IMG/VR virus record: IMGVR_UViG_3300035564_000055
Span: 1-39,915 of that record
DNA: 39,915 nt
Reading direction: 5' to 3' (one strand)
DNA from: a virus
Part shown: positions 13,914 through 23,076 of the stretch, piece by piece
Position numbering within the stretch: position 1 is the stretch's first letter
How the letters are laid out: each line of letters begins with the position of its first letter
The notes under the pieces: generated by a model
Databases searched by the model: none
Seen by the model: only the letters and a program-made list of their open reading frames with translations
What the model was told of the DNA's origin: nothing
Made by a program: the position numbers and the translations under genes

Positions 13914-15854
13914 CTACAGCAAACTCGTATCGATCAGTTTTGCGATCAACGTGTAATCGTCTCTCAGGTAAGACAGTAAGAATTTGCCGTCTCCGATGTA
14001 CCGCTCCACCATCGCGTGCTCGTAACCGGATTGAACCGAATCGCCATGTACCAGCCATGTTTCAGGTGTCCATACTCCACTGATGCATTTGGCGCAGTAT
14101 AAATTTAGATCGGTGAGGTTATACCCCGTCCAGGTCACATAGATATTGCCGCTGGGGTCGAAGGACAGGCGCGGGGATGTTCCCTGCGGCCAGGTGTTCA
14201 TACCGATAATCGTCTCCGAACTCCACACTCCGCCCGTGGATCTGGACTTATACCAGACACGTTCTCTGGCTTTACTTGCTGGTGATGTCTCGTGGTAGAC
14301 CAGATGCACAACCCCGCCAAACGAATCAATCTCGAGGTGACCGAGCTGCGCCAGTACGTCCAGGTTTCCGTTCAGGCTGTTGGTAGTTATATTTCCATCA
14401 GATACAAACGTGTTTGTCCCTGTGGCCGAATAATATCCGGTGGCGGGTATGGTGGCGTTCCACTTATAGACAGCCACATAAACGCCGCCAGAATTGAGCG
14501 GTGCGATGATTGGAAAACGACCGTCTCCAGAGGCTGTAAGCGTTACAGGGAAACCCGCTGCGGTCGCCCATGTGCCGTCTGTATTAGCGTTCTTCCATAC
14601 AACTGCATTGTTTGTTGGCGCGCCAGCATTACCACCCACGATCCACAAATGGCCGCCCGTATCCACGCAGGAAGACATATCACCAACGATACCTGCTCCT
14701 ACCGCTATCGCTGTTATCCAGGCCGTATCCCAGGTAATAGTCCCATTAGACAAGGGAGTTCCGCGCCTTACCTCTACACCATCCTGAGAGTTCGTTGAAC
14801 CGATATTCTTAATTACCCAAACCTTATTATTTACCTCATCGTAACAAACTTCCCAGTTGGCGTCTGCCGATCTAAATGTCTTTGTTAGTGTTGTGTCGCC
14901 GCTCCAGGTAATCCCGTCTGCTGACGAGCGGAAGTTTATATTACCTTGTTCGGTAGGCACATTGAAAGTTGCTGTATAGTCACCCCAGAACAACCAATGC
15001 AACCCAGCGGCGCAAAACGAACAACGCTGATGAGGCAAGCGCGAGGCATATTGTTCGTATGTTGCCGTGGTGCCCGTGGATACATCAATAGATCCAGCAA
15101 CCGGATTGGTCCACAACCCAACAAGGCCATTCATCGCATTGGTAACGGCGGTAATTTGAGCCTGGGTCAGGGGGATATCATAAAAAGCGATCGCTGCAAT
15201 TTCCCCTACCCACGCTCCACCTAATACGCCGGACTGGTTCAACCCGCCGATGTAGATTTCGATGTTGGGCGTGGTTGCCACGGCGATATTGCCCGCCTGT
15301 TGCGTTCCGTTCAAATAGCCCTTGCGCCCGGCGATGGCATCCACGCCGCCCAGGTTCGTGCCTGCCGCGCCGATCAGCAGCTCGCCCTGGTTCAGGAAGC
15401 GCAGATCGGTCCCAGACCTGAGGGGGCAAATAGCGAATGCCTGTGTTGCGCTGATGTAGGCGCCGAACGGATACTGGTTGTTGCCGTTTGAAAATCTTAT
15501 GATGGCTGACCAGTTGGAGGAATTGACGATAATGCCGGTCTTCAGGTATTGGGTTCCCGTAAATACCCAACCGTAGACAGGATTGAGGCTTGGCGCTGTG
15601 CCTAATGTAAGATTGTGACTTCCGGGATGAGCAAGATTGGTGTAGCTTACGGATAACGATGGAGCTCCAATCGCCTGATAGGCTCCAACACAATCCCCCA
15701 GGGGTATGCCTCCTGCCAAATACCAGGGGGTAAATGTCGGCGACCAGGCATTATAGTTTACCTGCGGGCGCCCCTTCAGATCATTCAGCTCAGCCTGCAA
15801 CTTATTAATAGTTGCCCACATTGCTGTCGTGTTTTGTTCGGCGGCGCCACTCAT
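13914..15854 (-). CDS. Tail fibre with LamG-like and beta-propeller-like domains
   Basis: A 646-residue protein. ATG at 15854 overlaps the stop of the preceding gene (ATGA) and is preferred over an upstream GTG. Residues 1-30 are a short coiled coil (MWATINKLQAELNDL), probably for trimerisation. Residues about 40-250 look like a concanavalin/LamG domain. From about residue 290 repeated blocks such as GDYTATF, WITAIAVGAGI and GNIYVTWTG suggest a sialidase-like beta-propeller. A host surface glycan is the likely ligand. No catalytic residues could be assigned. Confidence 0.65.
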   Translation of the reverse strand: MSGAAEQNTTAMWATINKLQAELNDLKGRPQVNYNAWSPTFTPWYLAGGIPLGDCVGAYQAIGAPSLSVSYTNLAHPGSHNLTLGTAPSLNPVYGWVFTGTQYLKTGIIVNSSNWSAIIRFSNGNNQYPFGAYISATQAFAICPLRSGTDLRFLNQGELLIGAAGTNLGGVDAIAGRKGYLNGTQQAGNIAVATTPNIEIYIGGLNQSGVLGGAWVGEIAAIAFYDIPLTQAQITAVTNAMNGLVGLWTNPVAGSIDVSTGTTATYEQYASRLPHQRCSFCAAGLHWLFWGDYTATFNVPTEQGNINFRSSADGITWSGDTTLTKTFRSADANWEVCYDEVNNKVWVIKNIGSTNSQDGVEVRRGTPLSNGTITWDTAWITAIAVGAGIVGDMSSCVDTGGHLWIVGGNAGAPTNNAVVWKNANTDGTWATAAGFPVTLTASGDGRFPIIAPLNSGGVYVAVYKWNATIPATGYYSATGTNTFVSDGNITTNSLNGNLDVLAQLGHLEIDSFGGVVHLVYHETSPASKARERVWYKSRSTGGVWSSETIIGMNTWPQGTSPRLSFDPSGNIYVTWTGYNLTDLNLYCAKCISGVWTPETWLVHGDSVQSGYEHAMVERYIGDGKFLLSYLRDDYTLIAKLIDTSLL

Positions 15855-16972
15855 AGCCACCCCGTTTCGATGGTTCCGCTCAAGACCTCATCCCCGTTTT
15901 CTTCTAAGGCAATGTCCATTCCGGCGATCTTGACGTTTGAGGATGCCCCCGTAAAAGCATTGACTGCGGTGGCTTTGTCGCCCCAGTCGAAATCTTTTTC
16001 AAATACAAAGTTCTCATTCGGCTGGATGCGAAAACCAAAAGCCTGTTTGACGCGAGCGAGCCAGGCGGCGTTATCCCCTGCTGCGTTCAGACCTGTTGTA
16101 TTGCCCTTAGCTACCTGCGTAGCATTGACGAAGAACTCGATATCATTAGAAGCTGAGTAATCGGCGCCGTTCCTGAATACCCAATCCCGGTCAGCGCCTT
16201 TGCCCTGCCCGCCGGTGATGGCGACGGTGCCCTCAATACTTTTGTCGAAGTCATAGACCGGCTGCCCCATGTTGGCATTGGCAAGTGAGAAAGTCAGTGA
16301 ACTGGTGCGGTCAGTCCCTCGCTGGCCGGGGTAAAAATAAAAGGTCCATTGGCGGGTAGCCGTGCGCAGCAGGTCCCAATCGCCGCCCGAGATAGGGGCA
16401 AATTTCGTCAGAGTATCCAGCAGTTTGTCGCCCGAATTAATATTGAGGTCCTGGGTGGTTCCGGCTCCCAGGTCTGTATCCACCACGATGTAGGGCGCGG
16501 GGTCATTGGTGCCATCCCGCAGGCGACTATTCACAACAGTCGCCAGGCTGGTGATATTGTATTTCACCAGGGTCTTGAGAATCGTCTCTCCGGGTACTCC
16601 GGCGAACGACGTGCGGTTTGTGACCGCATCCTGCCAGGCGACCGTACGGGTCCACAGCCACCAGGGGTAACCCGGGCAGGTAAGCAGGATCCTCGCCGCG
16701 TCGGTAGGCTGCTCCCAATGGGTATTGAGATATAGGCCGCCAAAAATCCTATGGTTTGCGATCCCATGCGCCAGGTCCTGCCGCCACAGCTCGACCATGC
16801 CGCGGTATTCGAGATCGGCGAGCGCAGCGTGGTTGCCGGGAAGCCAGACCGAGAGCAGACCGGGCTTATTGACATAGCGGGAGCAGCCTACCTTGCCGGT
16901 GCCAGTAAGAGCGATACGGCTCAGCTCGACGCCAGTGTGATCGTAAATCCGCAATTCGTAGGTGGCAGCCAT
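15851..16972 (-). CDS. Tail-tip protein, baseplate hub type (Gp37-like)
   Basis: A 373-residue protein resembling the hub proteins of siphoviruses such as the ReqiPepy6 Gp37 group: an N-terminal beta domain (YELRIYDHTGVELSRI), a region on cloning-loop-like sheets around residues 40-110, and a long beta-rich C-terminus. Its place after the distal tail protein and before the fibres suits the tail-associated (Tal) position. The cargo gene at 17018 is inserted just upstream on the other strand. Confidence 0.65.
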   Translation of the reverse strand: MAATYELRIYDHTGVELSRIALTGTGKVGCSRYVNKPGLLSVWLPGNHAALADLEYRGMVELWRQDLAHGIANHRIFGGLYLNTHWEQPTDAARILLTCPGYPWWLWTRTVAWQDAVTNRTSFAGVPGETILKTLVKYNITSLATVVNSRLRDGTNDPAPYIVVDTDLGAGTTQDLNINSGDKLLDTLTKFAPISGGDWDLLRTATRQWTFYFYPGQRGTDRTSSLTFSLANANMGQPVYDFDKSIEGTVAITGGQGKGADRDWVFRNGADYSASNDIEFFVNATQVAKGNTTGLNAAGDNAAWLARVKQAFGFRIQPNENFVFEKDFDWGDKATAVNAFTGASSNVKIAGMDIALEENGDEVLSGTIETGWL

Positions 16973-17001
16973 GTGACTTATTTCACCAAAAGTGCTATAC
17001 T
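16973..17001 (+). promoter_or_regulatory. Promoter of the plus-strand cargo gene
   Basis: GTGACT (16973-16978) and TATACT (16996-17001) are 17 bases apart and face the gene at 17018. The −35 box overlaps the start codon of the minus-strand hub gene. This gives the cargo gene expression independent of the late operon, as expected for a gene active in the prophage. Confidence 0.55.
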
Positions 17002-17017
17002 AATTCTGGAGGGTCTT

Positions 17018-17527
17018 ATGAAAAAAATTGCTGTTCTCATAATTGTTGTCTTGTTATTAGTCTCCATATCACCCACAAAGGCTCAAGATCAAGAGCTTAT
17101 TCAGGTAATTCAGGCTTGGAATGTTTACCCTATAAAAGCTGCGAATAACCATTGCGTAGACGATCCTGATTGGCACCATCCATCGATGGCCTGCAATAAT
17201 TGGGGATGGTCTGTGGGCGCGATTGTCAACCACTTTGAAATTCAATACCTTTCTAATGGCATGCAGAACCACATTGAATATGGAAAGATAGATATTTTGG
17301 TTGATGACGTTAAACAGATATCCATCGATCAAAGTCCATGCAAAATAGAGGATCCTCTCAGTGCCTGTAGTGGCACCATTGACCCGAAAACTTTTTCGAT
17401 GGATGTTCCTGCTGGTTATCATAAAATCACCATTCAAGCACAAGATCCATACTGGGGACCAATCAACCTTATAAAACTATCGTTTAGCATTCCGCATGCG
17501 GTCTTTCTGCCAACGATCATTCATTAA
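17018..17527 (+). CDS. Secreted cargo (moron) protein with a Chloroflexota-type C-terminal tail
   Basis: A 169-residue protein on the opposite strand from all surrounding tail genes, with its own promoter and GGAGGG ribosome site. Residues 1-22 are a classic signal peptide (MKKIAVLIIVVLLLVS). The mature part has four cysteines that could form disulfides and no known motif. It ends HAVFLPTIIH, close to the [VY]xLPxxx tail found at the end of many exported Chloroflexota proteins. Its stop overlaps the convergent tail gene's stop (TTAA). It is more AT-rich than its neighbours, supporting recent gain. A lysogen-expressed surface function is likely. Confidence 0.75.
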   Translation: MKKIAVLIIVVLLLVSISPTKAQDQELIQVIQAWNVYPIKAANNHCVDDPDWHHPSMACNNWGWSVGAIVNHFEIQYLSNGMQNHIEYGKIDILVDDVKQISIDQSPCKIEDPLSACSGTIDPKTFSMDVPAGYHKITIQAQDPYWGPINLIKLSFSIPHAVFLPTIIH

Positions 17528-18339
17528 GCCGGGCCTATTGCCAGCCAGGATAAATTCACCGTCGTGTGTGTGTTCCCCAGTACGTCTATCCACCCTATGG
17601 TGAAGTGGGTCGCATCCTTAAAAGTGATATACGTGCATACACCAGCAGCTATATTGGCAACCGGATAAATTACCGGGAGTGCTGAAAAGGCTACAGGAAA
17701 GGTTACGGATACGGTTCCAGAGGTGGCAGCGCCCCCACTCCACTGAATAGAACCCAATTGCATTTTCGTATTCGTTGGTATGTAGTTTGTGGTCCCTGGA
17801 TTGTCAAAATCTGTGGCGCTCCCCCCTTGCCGCGCTATCAACTGAGCTGCCATTACCCGCTCGTCTGTGACAACACAAGTCCCAGTTGTGTTGACCAGCA
17901 CTTGTGCGATTTTTATATCGTAGGTCGTTCCGGGAGTTTGCACAATTGCGGGAACTGTTGGTGAGCCTGCATCAACCCCAGATATTACAGTAATCCTAGA
18001 TGCGAACCCCGCCCACGAGCAGCGTAGCACGATTCGGTCAATCCGAGTGTTTCCACCACCCACAGCCGAAGGAATATTTTTACTAACCGCCGCGCTGTTT
18101 TTATAGCCATGTCCATCAGCAAGACATTCACCCGTGTCAATTTGCACGGTGTTTGCCCCGGTTACTGTTGGATTTAGTTTATTAAGCAGTGATGGGGCAA
18201 TGCCCTCGAACTTGCCACAGGCTGCTATAAGCTGCTCATTGTCGGCCATCATTGCCTGGGTATAGCCCGAGGCGTTTAACTGTTGGTCACCAACCGCTCC
18301 CGCTGCTACCGTGGTCCAAAACCATGAAAACTCAGCCAA
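17524..18339 (-). CDS. Baseplate/receptor-binding protein with a lectin-like C-terminus
   Basis: A 271-residue protein. The N-terminal 150 residues resemble upper-baseplate proteins with an INxxxGxALxxG-like region. The last 75 residues contain SIQWSGGAATSGTVSVTFPV and FSALPVIYP, the pattern of the gp53-like/H-type lectin domain that forms trimeric sugar-binding knobs on many phages. It is preceded on the transcript by the distal tail gene, fitting a baseplate position. Confidence 0.7.
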   Translation of the reverse strand: MAEFSWFWTTVAAGAVGDQQLNASGYTQAMMADNEQLIAACGKFEGIAPSLLNKLNPTVTGANTVQIDTGECLADGHGYKNSAAVSKNIPSAVGGGNTRIDRIVLRCSWAGFASRITVISGVDAGSPTVPAIVQTPGTTYDIKIAQVLVNTTGTCVVTDERVMAAQLIARQGGSATDFDNPGTTNYIPTNTKMQLGSIQWSGGAATSGTVSVTFPVAFSALPVIYPVANIAAGVCTYITFKDATHFTIGWIDVLGNTHTTVNLSWLAIGPA

Positions 18340-18353
18340 AGTATTATCCTCCC

Positions 18354-19238
18354 CTACCGTCCAAGGTAGTTTTCGAAATAGTTAATGTCAATTTCGGTTG
18401 CGGCAGTGATCCCGGACCCCTGCACATTTATTGAGTTATTTCCGCCAGGCGCACCAGAGTCAGCATCCAAGATTGCGAAGTGGGCTAAACCGGAGTCATC
18501 AGTCAGCGTACTATTCTGGCGATTTCCTGAAGCATCAATGACCGTCTTATATCCATACCTCAGGTCAAATGTAAAGCGGTCGCCAGCGTTGATGGTCGTA
18601 CCTGCTTTGAGTTGGATCTTTAGCCCGCTTTGCTGGTGGGTCATCAGCAAGTTGGTGATCGGACCGGTAGCTATGATCTGCGGGAATGAAGGCCACTCGC
18701 CATTGTAGGCAAAGGTATTGGTCTGGTTGATCGACGATCCGCCTATTCCGAACGGGATAACGAACGGTATATCGAAAGGCATTGCGCCAGCCCCATAAGC
18801 AAATGTCTGCGTCTTGCCCACCGGATCATAGCAATACCCGTTTTCCACTTTGAATAAAACCGTCGCCTGCTGCGCAGCCCAATTCTTTACGGACCAAGGG
18901 ACGGCGATATCTCCGGCCAGATGCCCGTCAAAGTAACGCACCGATCCATCCGGGTTGACCCATTTGATAATCTGATTCGCCTGCGGCTTAAAGAGTTGGC
19001 GCAGCTGGTCCCTGTGCGCGTACATGTCCGCCAGTTCCGCATCCGGGAACATAAACAACAGCTTGCCGATGCGTGGATCCAGGCGATATCCGTAATCCGT
19101 CTCGCCGTGCTGCTCGGGGCCGCGGATGGTCAGTCGGTGGTTTGGCGGCATGCCCCATCCGTCGTGACCAACCAGTTCCACGAAGGCACCGTCGTCAAGT
19201 TGGGTTTCAACGCCATTGTTGATGACAGAAACAGTCAT
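18354..19238 (-). CDS. Distal tail (Dit-like) protein
   Basis: A 294-residue protein immediately after the tape measure, the canonical Dit position. The N-terminal half has beta-strand patterns of the siphovirus tail-component family (GHDGWGMPP, then TIRGPEQHGETDYGYRLD), and the C-terminal half looks like a galectin-type beta-sandwich ending in an isoleucine-rich strand. It would form the hexameric ring joining tail tube and tip. Confidence 0.7.
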   Translation of the reverse strand: MTVSVINNGVETQLDDGAFVELVGHDGWGMPPNHRLTIRGPEQHGETDYGYRLDPRIGKLLFMFPDAELADMYAHRDQLRQLFKPQANQIIKWVNPDGSVRYFDGHLAGDIAVPWSVKNWAAQQATVLFKVENGYCYDPVGKTQTFAYGAGAMPFDIPFVIPFGIGGSSINQTNTFAYNGEWPSFPQIIATGPITNLLMTHQQSGLKIQLKAGTTINAGDRFTFDLRYGYKTVIDASGNRQNSTLTDDSGLAHFAILDADSGAPGGNNSINVQGSGITAATEIDINYFENYLGR

Positions 19239-19239
19239 A

Positions 19240-21480
19240 TTAGAACCTGTAGCGCCACTTGTATAGGTCGAGCTCTTCGTTCATCGTGAGCTCACCCTGC
19301 TTGTAGACCTGTGGCTGGGGGTAGATGTTGACGGTCTGAGCGTTGGAGCTCGAGGATATTCCTGAAGAGGCAGTCACTGCAGCCATCGCAGGCAGACCGG
19401 CGCCTTCAAAGCTCAGGTTAGCCTTGAACTGGGGCAGCGAAGTGTTATTGAGCGCGGCGAGCGCATTGCCGATGCCTACCAGACCCAACTCAAACGGCGT
19501 CGGTGAGCCGGGGGTAAGCCAGTCAGGTAACTTGATGCTTGCCAGCATAGTCTTGATATCCTGAAGTTTGCTATAGAACCAATCCAAGGCCTTTTTTATG
19601 CCTCCGTTTATCGCATCCGCCAGAGGGGTAAGCACCTTATCGACCAGCCATTGGATTTTTGGCCCCAGGTCATCTACGATGTAATCGTGGATCGATTTGA
19701 ATATTGGCATGACGTTGGTATTGATATAATCCCATACCGTTTTTAGGGCCGGCTGTAAAACGTTTTGCCACAAGCCAGCCAGGGCATTGAGCGCTAGGGT
19801 GAGGGCAATATTCATAATGTCGGCCACTGACTGTAAGATCGGCAGGATATGATCGTTGAAGTAGTTCCATACTGTAGTGATGGCTGGTAACAGAGTGTTA
19901 TTCCAGTAGTCCGTAAGAGTCTTAATAGCTGCTGGCACATTGATCTGCAGCCAGTTCCATAAGTTCTGGATGATTGGGAAAGCCACGGTCTGCACCCAGT
20001 TCCACACCTTCTGGATGGCGGGTAATAGCGTTTGCTCCCAAAAAGTCTTGAGGGTCTGAATGGCGATCGGGATATTGATTTGTAGCCAGTCCCACAGTTT
20101 TTGAATGATCGGGAATGCTACTGTTTGCACCCAGTTCCAAACGTTTTGAATGGCTGGAAGCAGGACATTTTCCCAAAAAGTTTTCAGCGTTTGGATTGCG
20201 ATCGGGATATTGACAGCCAGCCACTGTTTAACATTCTCAAATGCAGTTTGTAACCAAGCTACCACCTCCGCGGTTTTCTCGTGTATGCCGCCCCAATTAG
20301 TTTGCCAGGCATGATAAAGTAAGTAAGCGGCTGCTCCGATCAGAGCCATGACGGCGATAAGGGGCAGCATACCAATAATAACCGGCACCATTGAGGCTGC
20401 CGTGGTGATCGCAAAGGTGGCGATGGCAACACCAATTACGGCAAGGACTGCTACTACTAACCCTTGGTCATTTTGGAATGCACTCACAACCCTCTGGAAT
20501 ATATCCATTACGGTAAAAATAGAATCTCCGATAAATTGGAAGACCGGACTGACTTGATATAGGCTCAAAAATCCATTGGCCAAAGCCTCTAAAATATCTC
20601 CGCTACTCGAAAAATCCCCCATAAATGCATCTGCAAATGTTTTGATCGCATCTGATAAAAATGTGATTCCATCCTGTATTGCTGGACTACCCAGCCAATT
20701 TGTAAACATTTTAGTCAGGTCGCTGATGATAGGAATGAGCGCCATGCCAATTTGCTCATGGATCTTAGCCATCTTATTTTCCAGGATAGCCATGCCGCCC
20801 GAGGCCGTCTCCCCGGCTGCCAGAGCTACACCGCCGATGGACTGGTTTAGTGCATCCAGGATGACCTTTTGCGCGCCGGCTGTATCTCCAGTGGCGGCCA
20901 TCTTCTTAAGCATCTTATCCAACTCAGGAGTTACTTCCACGCCGGCAGCGCGCAATCTCATCATGGCGGTACCTGGTTGCTCGAGAATCTTGCCCAGGAG
21001 CTGCGCTGCCGATGGTAGGTCTGTGCCCATCGTGGTTGCCAGGTTCATGGCTGCCATGTTGGCAGCCGGGAATGTATCTTTGCCGATTTCTTTGAAGCGC
21101 GCCAGGACCGCGCCGGCTGACACGATATTGTCATCGCTGAACTTGGTCAGGCCTGAATACTTCTCGGCCAGACCTTCTACTTGAGCGGCGGTGACTCCAG
21201 TGACGGAGCCAGTATTAGCTAAAACGCTATTGAGTTGAGTCTGGACATTTTGCATGTTTTCAGCTTCAACGATTGAATCTTTGAGTTGAACGCCGATCTC
21301 CGCCAGCCCCCCCGCCACGAGCGCGCCCGCGCCAAAGACGATCCCTTTGCCGATGTTTGATAGGGATTGAGTAATAGACTGTGACTTGCTCTCGGCTTCG
21401 CTCGCGGCTGCTTCCAGCCCTTTGTGATAGGCCTCAGCTCCGAGTGTCAGGGCTACTGCCAGCGTCGCTATGGTTCCCAT
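19240..21480 (-). CDS. Tail tape measure protein
   Basis: A 746-residue protein. Residues 1-270 are helical with alanine-rich heptads and the G-x-A repeats common in TP901-type tape measures. Hydrophobic helices lie at about residues 340-395. Residues about 424-558 consist of three 45-residue tandem units (IAIQTLKTFW ... VWNWVQ). The C-terminus is a beta-poor tail. Tape-measure length scales with tail length, so a tail a little over 100 nm is expected. The start overlaps the end of the frameshifted chaperone by 47 bases. Confidence 0.85.
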   Translation of the reverse strand: MGTIATLAVALTLGAEAYHKGLEAAASEAESKSQSITQSLSNIGKGIVFGAGALVAGGLAEIGVQLKDSIVEAENMQNVQTQLNSVLANTGSVTGVTAAQVEGLAEKYSGLTKFSDDNIVSAGAVLARFKEIGKDTFPAANMAAMNLATTMGTDLPSAAQLLGKILEQPGTAMMRLRAAGVEVTPELDKMLKKMAATGDTAGAQKVILDALNQSIGGVALAAGETASGGMAILENKMAKIHEQIGMALIPIISDLTKMFTNWLGSPAIQDGITFLSDAIKTFADAFMGDFSSSGDILEALANGFLSLYQVSPVFQFIGDSIFTVMDIFQRVVSAFQNDQGLVVAVLAVIGVAIATFAITTAASMVPVIIGMLPLIAVMALIGAAAYLLYHAWQTNWGGIHEKTAEVVAWLQTAFENVKQWLAVNIPIAIQTLKTFWENVLLPAIQNVWNWVQTVAFPIIQKLWDWLQINIPIAIQTLKTFWEQTLLPAIQKVWNWVQTVAFPIIQNLWNWLQINVPAAIKTLTDYWNNTLLPAITTVWNYFNDHILPILQSVADIMNIALTLALNALAGLWQNVLQPALKTVWDYINTNVMPIFKSIHDYIVDDLGPKIQWLVDKVLTPLADAINGGIKKALDWFYSKLQDIKTMLASIKLPDWLTPGSPTPFELGLVGIGNALAALNNTSLPQFKANLSFEGAGLPAMAAVTASSGISSSSNAQTVNIYPQPQVYKQGELTMNEELDLYKWRYRF
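19807..20211 (-). repeat. Three tandem 135-bp repeats in the tape measure gene
   Basis: Units start at 20211, 20076 and 19941 on the minus strand, each 135 bases (45 codons). The first two are nearly identical in protein sequence; the third is diverged. The repeat encodes amphipathic tryptophan-rich helices and offers an in-frame route to change tail length by recombination. Confidence 0.8.
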
Positions 21481-22176
21481 TTTTCGGTCCTTGTGGCGGC
21501 ATCCAGAGACGTACCAGGTTCAGCATATCTTCGGGGCTCTTACCGGCATGTTGCCCCGTCTTTGCGGTCCAATAGTCAAGCAGAAAGTCCGTCGCTTCAA
21601 ACGGATTCGAGCGTTTTTCCGGGTCTCGGTTGGCATTGGCGATCGTCGCCGCGATCATGGCAGCCTGAATATCGCCCCGGTCATCCCCGAGCGGTTCGAC
21701 CGAGAGAAAGGCGATCCATTCGCTGAACTCCCGGCTCGACATGCGGGCCTGCAACTCAGCAACCGGGCATCCGAAACGCCAGGCTAGTTTGAACCAGGCG
21801 CGGCGCTCGGGCCGCTCCCGGAGTTTTTTAGCAGTTCGTCAACGTCCTCTTTTGTCAGGCCCGACAGTCTTTGTGCGACCGTGCCGACGCGATAAAGCGC
21901 CACCGCACTTTTTCCGCCGAGCATTTCCACGTCGCCGGGCTGGTCAAAGAGCTGCTTCCCGCTTTCGTCAACCACACTCGCCGCTACCAACTTGGCCGTG
22001 ATCTGGTCCAGGTTGACCGCTTTAGTCTGGCTATCGAGCACAGACATCTCGAACTGGTTGCGCTGCTCGCCGGTCAGCCCGCGCACGAGCACCTCTCCGC
22101 CCCATTCAGGGACGGAGACCGTCTCGGTCTTGATATCCGAGACGCTTACAACGTCTTTCCGCTTGAGTAAAGCCAT
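21434..22176 (-). CDS. Tail assembly chaperone, frameshifted long form (GT-like)
   Basis: Reading through the shorter chaperone gene, then slipping back one base at 21823-21829, continues into a second frame ending at 21434. The product would be 247 residues. The extension reads KLRERPERRAWFKLAWRFG and then a helical domain with the ExxxWxxF-type pattern typical of gpT. It lies between the tail tube gene and the tape measure, as in lambda G/GT, and its end overlaps the tape measure start. The long form binds tape measure and recruits tube subunits. Confidence 0.8.
21784..22176 (-). CDS. Tail assembly chaperone, short form (G-like)
   Basis: A 130-residue protein from ATG 22176 that stops at 21784. 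It begins with a beta-strand domain (VSVPEWGGEVLVRGLTG) and helices ending DVDELLKNSG, the usual gpG layout. The slippery heptamer lies at codons for LLKN just before the end. Together with the long form it assists tape measure folding and tail assembly and is not expected in the virion. Confidence 0.8.
   Translation of the reverse strand: MALLKRKDVVSVSDIKTETVSVPEWGGEVLVRGLTGEQRNQFEMSVLDSQTKAVNLDQITAKLVAASVVDESGKQLFDQPGDVEMLGGKSAVALYRVGTVAQRLSGLTKEDVDELLKNSGSGPSAAPGSN
21823..21829 (-). other. Programmed -1 frameshift site
   Basis: The minus strand reads CTA AAA AAC in the zero frame, giving the slippery heptamer A-AAA-AAC. A -1 slip opens the 21434 frame, and GC-rich sequence directly follows (CTCCGGGAGCGGCCCGAGCG), able to form a stimulatory stem (CTCCGGGAG is an inverted repeat). 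Confidence 0.8.
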
Positions 22177-22251
22177 GTTTCAATCCTCCAATTGAATGAG
22201 TAGGATAGCCTGCTCGGGTGAGGTGTCGCTGAGCAGGCTATCCATCCGATA

Positions 22252-22689
22252 TTAGTTAGCCCAGGTGTAGACGCCGGTCACATCGAGCTTGAAGGTCGCC
22301 GCCAGTTTGCCGTCCACTGGAGCTTTCTGGTCAAAGCCGGTCACATAGGCCGTAAAGGTGATTTGAGTGTTACCGATATTGGGCCACACGAGCTGGAAGT
22401 TGCGCTTATTGCGCGCCTGCCAATCCCGGATCAGGCCGTAGGTATAGCCCTGCGTGATCGCAGTCGGGATAAGGTTCACTTCCAACGTCCAGGTTCCCGG
22501 GTCGATGGTAGTGGGTACGATCTCCTTGGTGGCGTTGGTCGAGGAATGGTTAGTTATATCCGTCGTGTTGGTCTTCCCGGCAGGGCCGGTGATATTGGTC
22601 ACCTCGGCGATCGTGGCAAACGATTCCGATGCGTTGCCATCCCCGATCTTGATGAGAGTTCCAAATGCTGCAATTCCTGATGATGGCAT
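22252..22689 (-). CDS. Major tail (tube) protein
   Basis: A 145-residue protein located just upstream of the chaperone genes, where siphoviruses encode the tail tube. It has beta-rich sequence with an ITGPAGKTNTTDITNHSS segment resembling the phage major tail protein family (TP901/lambda gpV fold) and ends in a FKLDVTGVYTW strand. About 130-150 residues is the usual size. Separated from the chaperone by a 75-base gap. Confidence 0.8.
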   Translation of the reverse strand: MPSSGIAAFGTLIKIGDGNASESFATIAEVTNITGPAGKTNTTDITNHSSTNATKEIVPTTIDPGTWTLEVNLIPTAITQGYTYGLIRDWQARNKRNFQLVWPNIGNTQITFTAYVTGFDQKAPVDGKLAATFKLDVTGVYTWAN

Positions 22690-22701
22690 AGTGGTTTCTC
22701 C

Positions 22702-23073
22702 TTAGTCGGTCAACCTGAGGCACCAGAACAGCACGTCCGTTCCGCCTCCATCCGAGGTGATGATACACAAGCCCGTGGATTGGGAGAATCCAGCCGGCTG
22801 GAGCTGGGGCAAAACAGCCATCAAGCCGATGCCCAGGGTATACACGATATCTCCCGTCCGGTTGTACGGGTCTACGCGGGATGTGGCGGTGATCACGTGG
22901 CTGCCCGCGCCGCCTTTCATCAGGATGATTTCTTTCCCCGTGCAGGGGAAGGACACGCCGTCGGTCACGACGGTCATGGATTGGCCGGCGCCGATGTTCA
23001 AAGCGAGAGCGGTGATCGGTAAGACGGTCCATTTCGCCGGCATTTGGAATACGGTCAAAGGTACGACTGCCAT
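22702..23073 (-). CDS. Hypothetical tail-region structural protein
   Basis: A 123-residue beta-rich protein between the tail tube and a zinc-finger protein. It is low in charge, with TVVTDGVSFPCTGKEIILMKGG as a core (given here in shortened sense), compatible with a jelly-roll-like virion component. No family is recognised. The start has AGGAAA upstream and the gap to the next gene is 12 bases. Confidence 0.55.
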   Translation of the reverse strand: MAVVPLTVFQMPAKWTVLPITALALNIGAGQSMTVVTDGVSFPCTGKEIILMKGGAGSHVITATSRVDPYNRTGDIVYTLGIGLMAVLPQLQPAGFSQSTGLCIITSDGGGTDVLFWCLRLTD

Positions 23074-23076
23074 AGT

